In this document: positions 1 through 12,052 of the stretch, in pieces
Layout: each line of letters opens with the position of its first letter
How positions within the stretch are numbered: position 1 is the first letter of the stretch
DNA from: Neoarius graeffei
Taxonomy: Eukaryota; Chordata; Actinopteri; Siluriformes; Ariidae
NCBI RefSeq assembly: GCF_027579695.1
Contig: NC_083589.1
Location: 38,596,835-38,660,834 of the forward strand
Reading direction: 5' to 3'
Length of the DNA stretch: 64,000 bases
Notes under the pieces: model-generated
Told to the model about the DNA's origin: nothing
The model's database searches: none
Seen by the model: only the letters and a program-made list of their open reading frames with translations
Made by a program: the position numbers and the translations under genes

Positions 1-1387
1 TCTGTAGTCTTTTATGTGTGAGAGAGCGACAGAGAGAAAGAGGGGTTTATAAAAGGGAGACCTCTTAATTCAGGGCAAGAGAATGGCAAGGAAAATACTT
101 GCTGAATATTTTATGTGTAAGCAGCCAAGACAACCTCACAGGGACAGTCCAGGATAGAGCATGAGATCATAGATTTTTCCATTTTATTTTGCCCAGCCTA
201 GTTCTCGTTATCTTTAAAAGACTCTGAGTGCCTGGTTTGTTTGGTTCAGAGATCTTGGTTCCTCCATAACCTCCTGCAAAAGGTAAATATATCTGACTGC
301 ACTTCCCTTCACCTGAGGCTAACATGTGCTGTTTTTCTAATTATAGAAGAAGATAATAGTGGCTTTTAACTATTCAAGGCTTCACTATGAATCAACACAT
401 TAAGAGCAACGTCTTTGAGCTTAGAGCTTCTTTCCTCTCCCTCTCTCTCTCTCTCATATCTCTATCATTCTCATTTCTGCTTCGGGAATCCTGAACTCAG
501 ATGCCCCATTCCTTCCTGTTGACATCATGCCTGCATGCTCAGTAGTGGGTTTGTTTAAGGTAAAGTTCTCCTGCTGGTGTCATGCCTGTACAAGTGCCAG
601 GTTTGAAAAACAGGACCCTGATATGAGCAAAATGTTGAAAAACACAGATTAACTCTTTTCCTTGTCCATATTTGTGACTGTTTGTGCCATTATACAAACC
701 TCACACCAAGATGTCCATGGCATACCACTGTAGTTCTTGAAGTTAAACACTGCTCTTGCATCTTTGACTGTATTGCCTTCAGGATGTTCCGAGCATTTCT
801 GTGAGGTATAAAGATGTCTGATGGTGTGACATTGTATTTTTCTCCAGTGCCGATTCGAACTGATATGGACTTATTTTTCCAAGCCTTGTTCAAAATTGTA
901 ACTTTACAAGCACACTCCTTTTGAGTGTAAACGTTGAATGGAGAGCTTGGAGGAAAATCTTATGTAACACTGCCATCGCCTGGTGCAAACATATCAGTGT
1001 TCACTATGCACTTGCAAATTCTGAAGCTTCCAGAACAGAGAGGTTCAAAACTGTGGTCTGCTGTTGCTGGGATCACAGGTGAGGGGTAAGATGACAAATA
1101 CCAAAAATACATATTTTAATGATTGTATCAGACCTGCCAACCTTTATGCGTGTTAGATATAGCAGCTTCAGCAAAAGAGCAGTCTTTTGTATTCCCCTAA
1201 TAAAATGGCAGACAAGCCAATAATCATAAGAGTCTGCAATTGTCTGAATAGTTGCACTTTGACTGGTGCTTTCATTTTGACCTGATTTTCCAGCTTGAAA
1301 AATGTGCTGATGAAGCACAATCAATTCTTGTCATTCAAAATGGAGAATGTTTGTTTGAGTTCATTAATGTGAAATAAAATCTATCAT
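1..1387. other. Anonymous non-coding stretch
   Basis: No coding pattern, splice series or recognisable element was found. A short CT-rich run lies at 430-456. Confidence 0.4.
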
Positions 1388-1400
1388 TGTGTTCATTGTG

Positions 1401-1765
1401 GCGGCACGGTGGTGTAGTGGTTAGTGCTGTCGCCTCACAGCAAGAAGGTCTGGGTTCGAGCCCCGTGGCCGGCGAGGGCCTTTCTGTGTGGAGTTTGCAT
1501 GTTCTCCCTGTGTCCGCGTGGGTTTCCTCCGGGTGCTCCGGTTTCCCCCACAGTCCAAAGGCATGCAGGTTAGGTTAACTGGTGACTCTAAATTGACCGT
1601 AGGTGTGAGTGTGAATGGTTGTCTGTGTCTATGTGTCAGCCCTGTGATGACCTGGCGACTTGTCCAGGGTGTACCCCGCCTTTCGCCCGTAGTCAGCTGG
1701 GATAGGCTCCAGCTTGCCTGCGACCCTGTAGAAGGATAAAGCGGCTAGAGATGATGAGATGAGAT
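1401..1765 (+). mobile_element. V-SINE-type tRNA-derived SINE, full length
   Basis: The tRNA-like head has A-box (TAGTGGTTAGTGC) and B-box (GGGTTCGAGCC) sequences. It is followed by the conserved core (TGTGGAGTTTGCATGTTCTC) and an ATGAG-rich tail. A 13-bp target duplication (TGTGTTCATTGTG) flanks it at 1388-1400 and 1766-1778. Confidence 0.9.
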
Positions 1766-2000
1766 TGTGTTCATTGTGAGATGCAAACAGACATTGGTGG
1801 TCTGAAATTCACAAAATCTACTTTCTGGTTTTAGCCATAAAAGAGGCCAAAAGAGGCAAAGCATCCTGAGCTCAGGTAAGTGTGTGTGTGTGTGTAGTTA
1901 CAGTACACATGGTCTCCATGTAATTTCTGTAAATCCTTCAGTAACTCTATCACGAATGAAAAAACAAATAAGTATATTATTTTACAAACATTTACAGTGT

Positions 2001-2379
2001 GGGGCGGCACGGCGGTGTAGTGGTTAGCGCTGTCGCCTCACAGCAAGAAGGTCCTGGGTTCGAGCCCCGGGGCCGGCGAGGGCCTTTCTGTGTGGAGTTT
2101 GCATGTTCTCCCCGTGTCCGCGTGGGTTTCCTCCGGGTGCTCCGGTTTCCCCCACAGTCCAAAGACATGCAGGTTAGGTTAACTGGTGACTCTAAATTGA
2201 CCGTAGGTGTGAATGTGAGTGTGAATGGTTGTCTGTGTCTATGTGTCAGCCCTGTGATGACCTGGCGACTTGTCCAGGGTGTACCCCGCCTTTCGCCCAT
2301 AGTCAGCTGGGATAGGCTCCAGCTTGCCTGCGACCCTATAGAAGGATAAAGCAGCTAGAGATAATGAGATGAGATGAGA
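2001..2379 (+). mobile_element. V-SINE-type SINE inserted in the left end of a Tc1 element
   Basis: Full-length head, core and (GAGAT)n tail. The 10-bp target duplication TTTACAGTGT occurs at 1991-2000 and 2380-2389. It consists of the Tc1 end itself, so the SINE is younger than the Tc1 insertion. Confidence 0.9.
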
Positions 2380-2781
2380 TTTACAGTGTCTTGCAAAAAT
2401 ATCCCTCCCCCTTGGTGTTTGTCCTGTTTTGTTGCATTACAAGCTGGAATTAAAATTGATTTTTGGGGGTTAGCAACATTTGATTTACACAAAATGCCTA
2501 CCACTTTAAAGGTGAAAATTGTTGCTTTATTGTGACACAAACAATCATTAAGATGAAAAAAAAACCAGAAATCTGGAGTGTGCATAGGTATTCACCCCCC
2601 AAAGTCAATACTTTGTAGAGTCACCTTTTGCTGCAATTACAGCTGCAAGTCTCTAGGGGTATGTCTCTATTCACTTAGCACATCTAGCCACTGGGATTTT
2701 TGCCCATTCCTCAAGGCAAAACTGCTCCAACTCCTTCAAGTTAGATGGGTTGTGTTGGTGGACAGCAATCTTCAAGTTATG

Positions 2782-3572
2782 CTACAGATTCTCAATTGGA
2801 TTGAGGTCTGGGCTTTGATTAGGCCATTCCAATACATTTAAATGTTTCCTGTTAAACCATTCCAGTGTAGCTTTAGCAGTATGTTTAGGGTCATTTTCCT
2901 GCTGGAATGTGAACCTTCGTCCCAGTCTCAAACCTCTGGCTGACTCAAACAGGTTTTCCTCCAGAACTGCCCCATATTTAGTGCCATTCATCTTTCCTTC
3001 AGTCCTGACCAGCTTTCCTGTCCTTACAGACGAAAAACATCCCCACAGCATGATGCTGCCACCACCATGCTTCACTGTAGGAATGGTGTTCTCAGGGCAT
3101 TGCGTTTGCACCACACATGGCGTTTCCCATGATGGCCAAAAAGATCAATTTTAGTCTTATTTGACCAAAGAATCTTTTTTCATGTGTTTGGGAAGTGTGC
3201 CTCATGCTGTTGGGCAAACTCCAAATGTGTTTTCTTAAGCAATGACTTTTTCTGGCCACTCTTCCATAAAGCCCCGCTCTGTGGAGTGTATGGCTTAAAG
3301 TGGTCCTATGGACAGATACTCCCATCTCCGCTGTGGATCTTTGCAGCTCCTTCAGTGTCATCTTTGGTGTCTTTGTTGTATCTCTGATTAATGCCCTCCT
3401 TGCCCGGTCTGTGAGTTTTGGTGGGTGGCCTTCTCTTGTCAGGTTTGTAGTGGTGCCATATTCTTTCCATTTTGCTATAATGGATTTAATGGTGCTCCCT
3501 GTGATATTCAAAGTTTGGGATATTTTTTATGACCCAAACCTGATCTATACTTCTCCACAACTTTGTCTCTAA
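2782..3572 (-). pseudogene. Tc1 transposase, broken (subfamily A copy 1)
   Basis: Tc1 transposases cut and paste DNA at TA sites with a DD34E catalytic triad. The two open segments 3511-3092 and 3114-2782 are in different frames. They show the helix-turn-helix region (STIKSIIAKWKEYGT), [13 protein letters not shown] and SPDLNPIEN. The usual catalytic QQDNDPKH is QQENDPKH here, so the second aspartate is probably lost. Frameshifted and inactive. Confidence 0.85.
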
Positions 3573-4078
3573 CCTGTTCGGAGTGCCCCTTGGTTTTCAT
3601 GTTGCTTGCTTAGTAGTGTTGCAGAGTCAGGGTCCTTCCAGAACAGGTTGATTTATACAGATATCATGTGACAGATCATGTGACACTTTGATTGCACACA
3701 GGTGGATCTTAATCATCTAATTATGTGACTTATGAAGTGAATTGGTTGGACCAGCTCTTATTTAGGGGTTTCATACGAAAGGGGGTGAATACTTATGCAC
3801 ACTCCAGATTTCTGTTTTTTCATCTTAATTATTGTTTGTGTCACAATAAAACAACAATTTGCACCTTTAAAGTGGTAGGCATGCTGTGTAAATCAAATGG
3901 TGCTAACCCTCCAAAAATCCATTTTAATTCCAGCTTGTAATGCGACAAAACAGGACAAACACCAAGGGGGATGAATACTTTTGCAAGACACTGTACATGT
4001 TAACATATTAATAATTATATTTTCTTAACTATTTCCCTTTCACAGTATTCACAAAAGCAAATGCTTAGTGACAAAATT

Positions 4079-4142
4079 ATAGTATAGTATAGTATAGTAT
4101 AGTATAGTATAGTATAGTATAGTATAGTATAGTATAGTATAG
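4079..4142. repeat. (ATAGT)n microsatellite
   Basis: About 12-13 uninterrupted copies of a five-base unit. Confidence 0.95.
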
Positions 4143-4377
4143 ACAATATTCTGCTTCTAAAACAAATTCCTGTTAATAAGAAATTATATTGCTTTCATGA
4201 CATTTTATTTAAAAATATATTGTTTTGGCAAGATGTAATTTATTATTTTAAACACAATCGTCACACAATGTGCACCAATGCTACCAGAAAGATTTTCATT
4301 ACCTTGTGGTTTTTATGCAAACCAAGGGGATATGAAGATTAGCTACATCATAACTGAGAAGAAGCAGCCTTTATTTG

Positions 4378-4715
4378 TCACATGCACACTCAAGCACAGT
4401 GAAATTCCTCTTCTGTATTTAACCAATCTTAAGCAGTGAACACACACATGCACATGCAAGTGAGCAATGAGCACACACAAACACATACCCAGCAGTGGGC
4501 AGCTATGCTACAGCACCCAGGGAGCAGTTGGAGGTTCGGTGCCTTGCTCAAGGGTACTTCAGCCATGATACAGAGGGAGGAGAAAAAGCTGTTCATGCAC
4601 TCAATTCCCCTCACATTTTTCCTGCCGGTCCCAGGGATTGAACCAGTGACCCTTTGGACCCAAGGCTGCTGCTCGAACCTTCAGGCCATGGCTGTCCCAT
4701 ATATAGAGTCACAGA
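4378..4715. repeat. Interspersed teleost repeat, probably a non-LTR tail fragment
   Basis: Contains TTTATTTGTCACATGCACAC and GTGCCTTGCTCAAGGGTACT, phrases I recognise from dispersed fish repeats. No coding capacity was found. The superfamily assignment is uncertain. Confidence 0.5.
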
Positions 4716-6022
4716 AACACTGTGCTATTTTTAGAAAACATTTTTTTAAAATGAGCATGCATTTAAGACAACTCTTTTCAGAAGGGAAAATTCACCTTTT
4801 GCTATTTTTTTCCTGCACAGGGAAAGATTTTAAAGAAATGACTCTCACAGCAATACTGTCTCCTTAATAACTTTATTACAAATGAGGAGAAATGTGCTGA
4901 GAGCTCCCAGTAGCTGCTTAGACAGGTGTGGCTACTCAGTTTCTGATGCTATCTAACATATAAGCCAAAACTTGTAGATAACACATCTACTTTCACAAAA
5001 TGAATGAGGGTTTATGAAAATGCTATCCAACTTAAAAACATGTATAAAAAATTGAGCAAACTAGTGACTGTGCTCAGGAGTGCAAAATGTTTTCTCTCAG
5101 TGATTAAATTTAATCTTATATTGATCTTATCTTAGTTGGTTACATTTACATGAGTTTCCTATGCTGAATTGCCACTCGGTGTGAATGAGTGTATCACCCT
5201 ATTCACAATCACACTGAAAACCGTATTATTTCCACGATTATGCTGTAATGGTGTCGTGTGGGAATGGGAGCAAAATGGTAAAGTCGAAACTTTAATCTAT
5301 TCCCTGGTGAACTAGTAACATTGCTGGTAATCTTTTGCCACAGCTCCACTGGGAATAAGGAATACCTGATCACTTGTTGACCACTGGAATACCTGACCAC
5401 TTGTGACGTTGCTGCCATTGGCATAAATGATGATGCTGTAGTGATACTGCGATGGAACTACTCATACTGCCTCAATGTAAAGCAGTTGGTGCTGAGCTCA
5501 AAATGACAAGTAAAGAAACCATTAGCAGATACTAGCAAAAATGCTATAAATAGCCTTTGCTTGAACAAAACAAATGTTCAGAAACAGGAAGAGAATTCTC
5601 TCAACAGGGATTGGTGCCATATTGCTAACTAGCTCATGTCCTAGCTTGGGCTTTTCACAACAGTGGACTTCCTCATGAATTATACATCATATCCGGTCTC
5701 ACATTTTACACATTTCATGGATGTTTCTGCTCCGTAGCATTCTATTAAATACAGTCAGGCAGGAATATACGATATCGCTTACTTTTCTGTTATGGAAGAC
5801 TGAGTGGGAATGAAAATCTTTTTATCTACCCCATGATGTTTTTACCTCATCCCATAACAGATGATGTACAGTATGTGAAAGGGGTTTATGACTTTATGTG
5901 TGCATGATGCCCTGCTATGGACTTTATTTTATGGTGCCAATTAATATTAGGCAATGAAAGCTTTGAGTAGATGGAATGAGCACAAGTTTTCAAAAATGTG
6001 AAATACATCTTCTATTGAAATC
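4716..6022. other. Anonymous non-coding stretch
   Basis: Nothing recognisable. Short frames on either strand show no family resemblance. Confidence 0.4.
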
Positions 6023-6032
6023 ATGTTCAAAT

Positions 6033-6183
6033 CCATCCATCCATTATCTGTAGCCGCTTATCCTGTTCTACAGGGTCACAGGCAAGCTGGAGTCTATCCC
6101 AGCTGACTATGGGCGAGAGGCGGGGGACACCCTGGACAAGTCGCCAGGTTATCACAGGGCTGACACAGAGACAAACAACCATT
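6033..6183 (-). mobile_element. 5'-truncated V-SINE-type SINE
   Basis: Only the 3' half is present, with a (CCAT)n-like tail. Flanked by the target duplication ATGTTCAAAT (6023-6032 and 6184-6193), so the truncation happened during insertion. Confidence 0.85.
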
Positions 6184-6193
6184 ATGTTCAAAT

Positions 6194-6988
6194 ACATCTA
6201 CAGGAAAAGTTCAAGAACATCTGCTCTGTGGAAATACAAACCTCCGAAATGAATTATAATATTCTGTAAAGAAGTGAACATCAGTATTAACTGTTATGAG
6301 CTTGCACACATTAATAACAAAGAGATGGACTTGCTCTATGTAGGCGTGAAGAACAATCCTGGCTCTGTGCTTTATCTCCAAAAAGGTTGATTGGCATGTC
6401 ACCTTACACCTGTAAATAAATTTAACAGAAATCTTGGTTGCTGACTTTCACGTTCCGTATAACATGTTTATATGACAGATTCAGTCTTGTCTCTGCTGTC
6501 ATTTCCTATCAGATCTCTGGCATTCAAACACACAAAGCTTAATCAAGGAGGGTTTTTTCCCATTGTTTTTCTTCAGTGAGTATAGAAAAAAACCGTCTGA
6601 AATAGCATCAGCCATAATATGTTCAGAGCTGCCCTTCAACTTTTTAATCTTCATTTCACTTATTTTTACTTCATTTAAGAATGTTTTCATTCCTGAAGCT
6701 TGATAACATGTGGAAACTCATACTGAATTGAACACACATTTAGACAAATAGCATTATGCTCCATTGCAGTTGTTGACCAGTTATGGAACGTTGCATAGAC
6801 CTGCAATGGCTTGTGTGAAAGAAAGAAATGGTTATTTCTTCCTGAACAAATAGCACTTTTACCTTTATCATTTGCATCATTTGAATACATAAAGATAAAA
6901 ATCTTTTTTTTTTTTAATGAATGCATATCAGTTTTCAGTACAGTCATGTTCTTTGGAAATTTACCTTGGACAATGGGGCCTACAAATA
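6194..6988. other. Anonymous non-coding stretch
   Basis: Only short AT-rich frames. No recognisable element. Confidence 0.4.
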
Positions 6989-7631
6989 TCTAATTACATC
7001 TAACTTGCTTGGGTACAGGACTTTGAGTGAAAGCAATCAAGTGTTACATCAACAACCTTAGGCTTACTGTTTACTGCTACTACACTTCCTCCAGCTGTGT
7101 ACATACAGTATGCTTTGAAGCAATATTATGTATAAATGTATGTGTAAAGTATATCCTGTAGGTTTAGGCCAATTTGCAGATAAATATTTCTCTGGTTTCT
7201 GACACTGACTGACACAATCGTCAGACTCAGGAGGGAGCTGTTATTGATGCACTAGAAGTGATTTGGAATACGATACTGTAGGATTTTTATATGGATTTAT
7301 TCTACTAATTTATTTAACAGTTGCACTTACAGCTTTTAGCAGACACCTGTATCCAGTGTGACTTACAGAAGTGCTTTATAGTCTCAATCAAAAACACTTC
7401 CTCATGCTCGTTATAACATGTCTGTTGACACAAGTGTGTAATTGTTTAAGCTTGCAATTTGCGTGATCTTAAACCAGTAGTTATAGTATAAGCCTTACCT
7501 GCTTTTTTCATAACATTAACCATATACCTTCAGTGTAAACCAAATAAACAATTTTTGGACAAATTTTAGCACAAACTGCTAAAAAAGTTCATGCTGGCTA
7601 AAACAGAAAGGTATTAGCATTAACTTTTTCA
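6989..7631 (+). repeat. Copy 1 of an inverted 640-bp duplication
   Basis: Nearly identical, in reverse orientation, to 32377-33919 after the MITE and SINE inside that copy are removed. This copy keeps the empty MITE target (TA at 7104-7105). It could be a dispersed repeat or a local segmental duplication. Confidence 0.85.
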
Positions 7632-8037
7632 GAAGTTTGTGCTACAGTAGCTCTTCTATGGGATTGGACCATATGGGCTAGCCTTCGTACCCCATGAGAA
7701 TCAATGAGCCTTAGACACCCATGACGCTGTCACTGGTTCACCGGTTGTCCTTCCTTGGACCACTTTTGGTAAGTACTAACCACTGCATACCAGGAACACC
7801 CCACAAGACCTGTAATTTTTTAGATGCTCAGACCCAGTCATCTAGCCATCACAATATGGCCCTTGTCAAAATCGCTCAGATCCTTACGCTTGCCCATTTT
7901 TCCTGCTTCCCACACATCAACTTCAAGAACTGACTGCTCTCTTGCTGCCTAATATATCCCACCCCTTGACAGGTGCCACTGTAATGAGATAATCAATGTT
8001 ATTCACTTCACCTGTCGGTGGTTTTAATGTTATAGCT
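7632..8037 (+). repeat. Interspersed teleost repeat R1, split by a hAT element
   Basis: Recognised from phrases such as TGCTGCCTAATATATCCCAC and CACTTCACCTGTCGGTGG. The repeat is interrupted at 8037 by the hAT element. Its last bases (GATCAGTGTA) resume at 12926. Confidence 0.65.
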
Positions 8038-8271
8038 CAGTGATTCCCAACCTTTTTTCCTTGAAGCCCCCCATGCTTGTGTCCAAGACAAGCCAGGGCC
8101 CCGCAACCACGGCCCCTGCCTGCACACATGCACCAGAAGAATAAAGTGATTAATTACAAACTTTTATTTGCAAAAATAAATAGCAGTAGTAGGTTTTTTG
8201 TTCTTATTTTCTTTGTTTTACAGTGTATATGGATAATTTTTTCTTTCCTCCTTTTTATGTCATCAGGTGTA

Positions 8272-8278
<7 letters not shown>

Positions 8279-8327
<49 letters not shown>
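8279..8327. repeat. (CA)n microsatellite
   Basis: About 24 CA units inside the hAT element. The open frames across it on both strands are low-complexity artefacts. Confidence 0.95.
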
Positions 8328-8330
<3 letters not shown>

Positions 8331-9022
8331 AAATAAATAAATAATAATAATTACTGCAAGGACATTAAAAGATTTGCCTCTTTTCAAGGAAGCTTAACAT
8401 TTAAACTTCAAACATGAGCTTAACTTTTTTTCCTTTAACAACCAAACAGAGTAGGCCTACCTCATTACAAAAGAAAGACAGTGATTCATTGTCAGATACA
8501 GTGTCTTGCAAAAGTATTCATCCCCCTTGGTGTTTGTCCTGTTTTGTCGCATTACAAGCTGGAATTAAAATGGATTTTTGGAGGGTTAGCACCATTTGAT
8601 TTACACAGCATGCCTACCACTTTAAAGGTGCACATTGTTTTTTTTTATTGTGACACAAACAATAATTAAGATGAATAAAATAGAAATCTGGAGTGTGCAT
8701 AAGTATTCACCCCCTTTTGTATGAAACCCCTAAATAAGAACTGGTCCAACCAATTCACTTCATAAGTCACATAATTAGATGATTAAGATCCACCTGTGTG
8801 CAATCAAAGTGTCACATGATCTGTCACATGATGTCTGTATAAATCAACCTGTTCTGGAAGGACCCTGACTCTGCAACACTACTAAGCAAGCGACATGAAA
8901 ACCAAGGGGCACTCCGAACAGGTCAGAGACAAAGTTGTGGAGAAGTATAGATCAGGTTTGGGTTATAAAAAATATCCCAAACTTTGAATACCCCATGGAG
9001 CACAATTAAATCCATTATAGTC

Positions 9023-9668
9023 ACTCCCCACTCCACAGAGTGGCTATAAAGACAGATCATGTGCTTTATGGAAGAGTGGCCAGAAAAAGAAAAAAAATGT
9101 TGCTTAAGAAAACACATTTGGAGTTTGCTGAACATGTGTCAGACTCCCCAAACACATGGGAGAAAATTCTCTGGTCAAATGAGACTAAAATGTATCTTTT
9201 TGGCCATCATGGGAAATGCCATGTGTGGTGCACACCCATCACCCTGAGAACACCATTCCTACAATGAAGCATGGTGGTGGCAGCATCATGCTGTGGGGAT
9301 GTTTTTCATCTGCAGGGACAGGAAAGCTGGCCAGGACTGAAGGAACGAAGGATGGCACTAAATACAGGGCAGTTCTGGAGGAAAACCTGTTTGAGTCAGC
9401 CAGAGGTCTGAGACTGGGACAAAGGTTCACTTTCCAGCAGGACAATGACCCTAAACATACTACTAAAGTTACACTGGAGTGGTTTAAAGGGAAACATTTC
9501 AATGTCTTGGAATGGCCTAATCAAAGCCCAGACCTCAATCCAATTGAGACTCTGTGGCATAACTTGAAGATTGCTGTACACCAACACAACCCATCTAACT
9601 TGAAGGGGTTGGAGCAGTTTTGCTTTGAGGAATGGGAAAAAATCCCAGTGGCTAGATGTGCTAAGTGA
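9023..9668 (+). pseudogene. Tc1 transposase, broken (subfamily A copy 2)
   Basis: The C-terminal two thirds is open from 9216 to 9668 and includes [30 protein letters not shown] and [11 protein letters not shown], so the second Asp and the Glu of the DDE triad survive. The N-terminal part is deleted and shifted between frames. Confidence 0.85.
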
Positions 9669-9728
9669 ATAGAGACATACCCCTAGAGACTTGCAGCTGC
9701 AATTGCAGCAAAAGGTGGCTCTACAAAG

Positions 9729-10919
9729 TAGAGGTCTGCGCGGGTCGGATTTTTCAGTCCCACTCCCGCCCGCGCCCGCAAAGAATTATGATTTTCAGTC
9801 CCGCTCCCGCCCGCACCCGCATTGTGCAGTCCCACTCCCGCCCGCGCCCACAAAAAAATTATGATTTTCAGTCCCGCTCCCGCCCGCGCCTGCCATATTT
9901 TGTCCCGCTCCCGCCCCCGCCTGCAAATCCTGCATGATGCAGACGTTCGCGTTATTTCTCAGGAAAGTTCTTGTCTTGACACAGCGTGATGGTGCCCCGC
10001 CCCCTACTTTGAGTGGATTTCAGCATAAATATCTACAGCTCACGTTGTTATTATTTACCTTGTTTTGCAATTCAGCATGTAGTATCTCTAATAATAATAA
10101 TTAGTGCTGTCAAACGATTAAAATATTTAATCGCGAATCACACATTTTTATCATATGAGAAACCATCGTAATTCTCTGATCAGCATAAAAAAGTGAACGG
10201 GCTTGCTTTGTACCAATGGTGGTGGGTTTTTTTTTTTTTAATTGCAAAGCAGAGCTAGTAAGAAAAGTGAATTGATTTACTGCTTGAGTTAGTCTACAAC
10301 TTTAGTCAGAGAGACATGTTACACAGTGATGGTAGGCTTGACTCAATGCTATCCCAGAAATTCTTCCTGTAATATGCAAATTTTGCCGCCTCTGATTGGA
10401 CAGCCATATTTGCATATTACAGGAAGGATTTCTGGGATAGCATTGAGTCAAGCCGACCGTCACTGTGTAATCTGTCTCTCTGACTAAAGTTGTAGACTAA
10501 CGCAAGCCTTAAATCACTTCACTCATGGTTCTCTTGCTAGTTGGGTGTGAACTGCGAGTCATTAGAGTGATCAAAGGATTTTCGGTTAGGCTGATCAATG
10601 GCAAATTTAAGATGCCATTTCTCTGGCAATCTAATTCTCACTCTCTTTGCAAATTTAGGCATCTTAAAATGTTTTTATTAATGCCAAATAAAATATCCAG
10701 CACAAATTATATATGATAGACATAAATTAATAAATTTATGCATTTTATTTCAAACACGTTTTTAGTTAGCGGGACTGCAGCTTATCACCGCTCCCACCCG
10801 CGCGCGCATATGTGCAGTTCCGGTCCCGCCCGCGCCCGCAATGAGCTTTCAAAATTTGTCCCGCGCCGCACTGCTTTGCGGCGGGTCCCGTGGGACTCCC
10901 GCGGGAGTGCAGGGCTCTA
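9729..10919. mobile_element. Non-autonomous hAT-type element with C-rich subterminal arrays
   Basis: The ends are TAGAGGTCTGC and, read inward from the right, TAGAGCCCTGC. They are flanked by an 8-bp target duplication CTACAAAG/CTACAAGG (9721-9728 and 10920-10927). The intact subfamily A copy at 1995-3993 shows the unoccupied site. The first 190 bp and last 130 bp carry repeated CCCGCCCGCGCC-type blocks; the centre contains a 94-bp-arm hairpin. There is no transposase. Confidence 0.8.
10288..10501. repeat. Long inverted repeat (hairpin) inside the hAT MITE
   Basis: Arms 10288-10381 and 10408-10501 (94 bp, about five mismatches) separated by a 26-base loop. Weaker pairing extends outward to roughly 10262 and 10527. 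Each arm's inner end has ATTTGCATATTA or its complement. Confidence 0.9.
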
Positions 10920-11269
10920 CTACAAGGTATTGACTTTGGGGGGTGAATACCTATGCACACTCCAGAAATCTTAATTATTGTTTGTGTCATAATAAATCAA
11001 CAATTTTCACCTTTAAAGAGGTAAGCATGTTATGTAAATCAAATGGTGCTCCTCCCCCTCAAAAATCTATTTTAATTCCAGCTTGTAATGCAACGAAACA
11101 AGACAAACACAAAGTGGGAAGAATACTTTTGCAAGACAGTGTATATCAGCATCTACACAGTTTTCTTTTCTTCTGTTTGTCACCAGGTGTATAAAATAGA
11201 AACAGAACTAACAACTGCAAGGACATTTAACAATGTCTCTTTTTGTGAGAGCTAAATCTCTTAATCTCC

Positions 11270-11819
11270 TCACGGAGCAGGTTTGTGTATTGGGCAAACT
11301 CTGTGTAAAAACGCACGCACAGTGCCATCAGACTGCTTCAGCAGCAGTGGAAAATGCTGTAAGTCCCCTTTTGACATTTTTGCAACTTTGTCCTCCAGTT
11401 TGCACACAAACACGTCCAGAGCTTCTTTGCACTGCATGACATTTGATTCAGGTCCTTGTATCCACTTGTTCATCTCATTGTAGAGTATGAATGTATCCAC
11501 CAGGTATGCCGCTTTGATCCAAAACGCATCGGTTAGCTGTTCACAGTGGCTGATTGCGATCATGCAAGAATTCCTTTATTTTTTTCATGCAGTTCCATAA
11601 AATACACAAGCACTTGTCCATGCAACAACCACATACCTTCGTGTGTAGTAGTAGTGTTTGATGCACTTCATCCTCGCACAGCTGGGCAAAAAGTCTCTTG
11701 TTAGAAGGGCGAATTTTAATAAAGTTTACAATTTTAACAACAGTTGACAGGGTGTTACTGAGGTCTTCCGAAAGTTTTTTTATTAGCCAATGCTTGGCAA
11801 TGTAGCATGCAGTGGACAA
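11270..11819 (-). pseudogene. hAT-family (ZBED5/SCAND3-like) transposase fragment
   Basis: Two minus-strand frames join across a frameshift near 11550. The upstream one contains CYIAKHWLIKKLSEDL, VVKIVNFIKIRPSNKRLFAQ and LCEDE; the downstream one contains AAYLVDTFILYNEMNKWIQG. These are the core-domain phrases of ZBED5/SCAND3-like hAT transposases. N- and C-terminal parts are missing. It belongs to the surrounding hAT element (8038-12917). Confidence 0.7.
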
Positions 11820-12052
11820 TCATGCACTTCAAGGCTTTTTACTTCAGGCAGCTGAATGGGATGAATTGCCCAGGTATAGCCACTAGCTGAGCTGATGAGA
11901 CTGTTGCTTACACAGTAATGGTCACAGAAGTTCAGAGGTCACAGAGGTGTTGGTAATAAATAGCTTAATAAATTTAAATGTGGACCAAAAATATGTTTTA
12001 ATTTGGGTTATACAGAGTTTTGATTATCCAATTGGGTGTGTTGTTGGGATTT

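Larger units (their letters stand above)
1995..3993 (-). mobile_element. Tc1-like element, subfamily A copy 1
   Basis: The ends read CAGTGTCTTGCAAAA and sit next to TA dinucleotides (1993-1994 and 3994-3995). A SINE at 2001-2379 was inserted 6 bp inside the left end, so the left TIR is split. The transposase is on the minus strand and broken. Two other copies of the subfamily are at 8499-11141 and 20348-21891. Confidence 0.88.
8499..11141 (+). mobile_element. Tc1-like element, subfamily A copy 2, split by a hAT MITE
   Basis: The ends read CAGTGTCTTGCAAAA and the reverse complement, between TA dinucleotides at 8497-8498 and 11142-11143. Removing 9729-10919 and one duplicated octamer restores a Tc1 copy collinear with the one at 1995-3993. 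It sits inside the 8038-12917 hAT. Confidence 0.88.

Noticed and set aside
1410..1480. tRNA gene (A and B box present)
   Set aside because: The cloverleaf is not maintained and the head is continuous with the SINE core; the same sequence occurs many times here.
8154..8387. Open frames on both strands across the CA repeat
   Set aside because: They exist only because (CA)n has no stop codons; low complexity and no conserved sequence.
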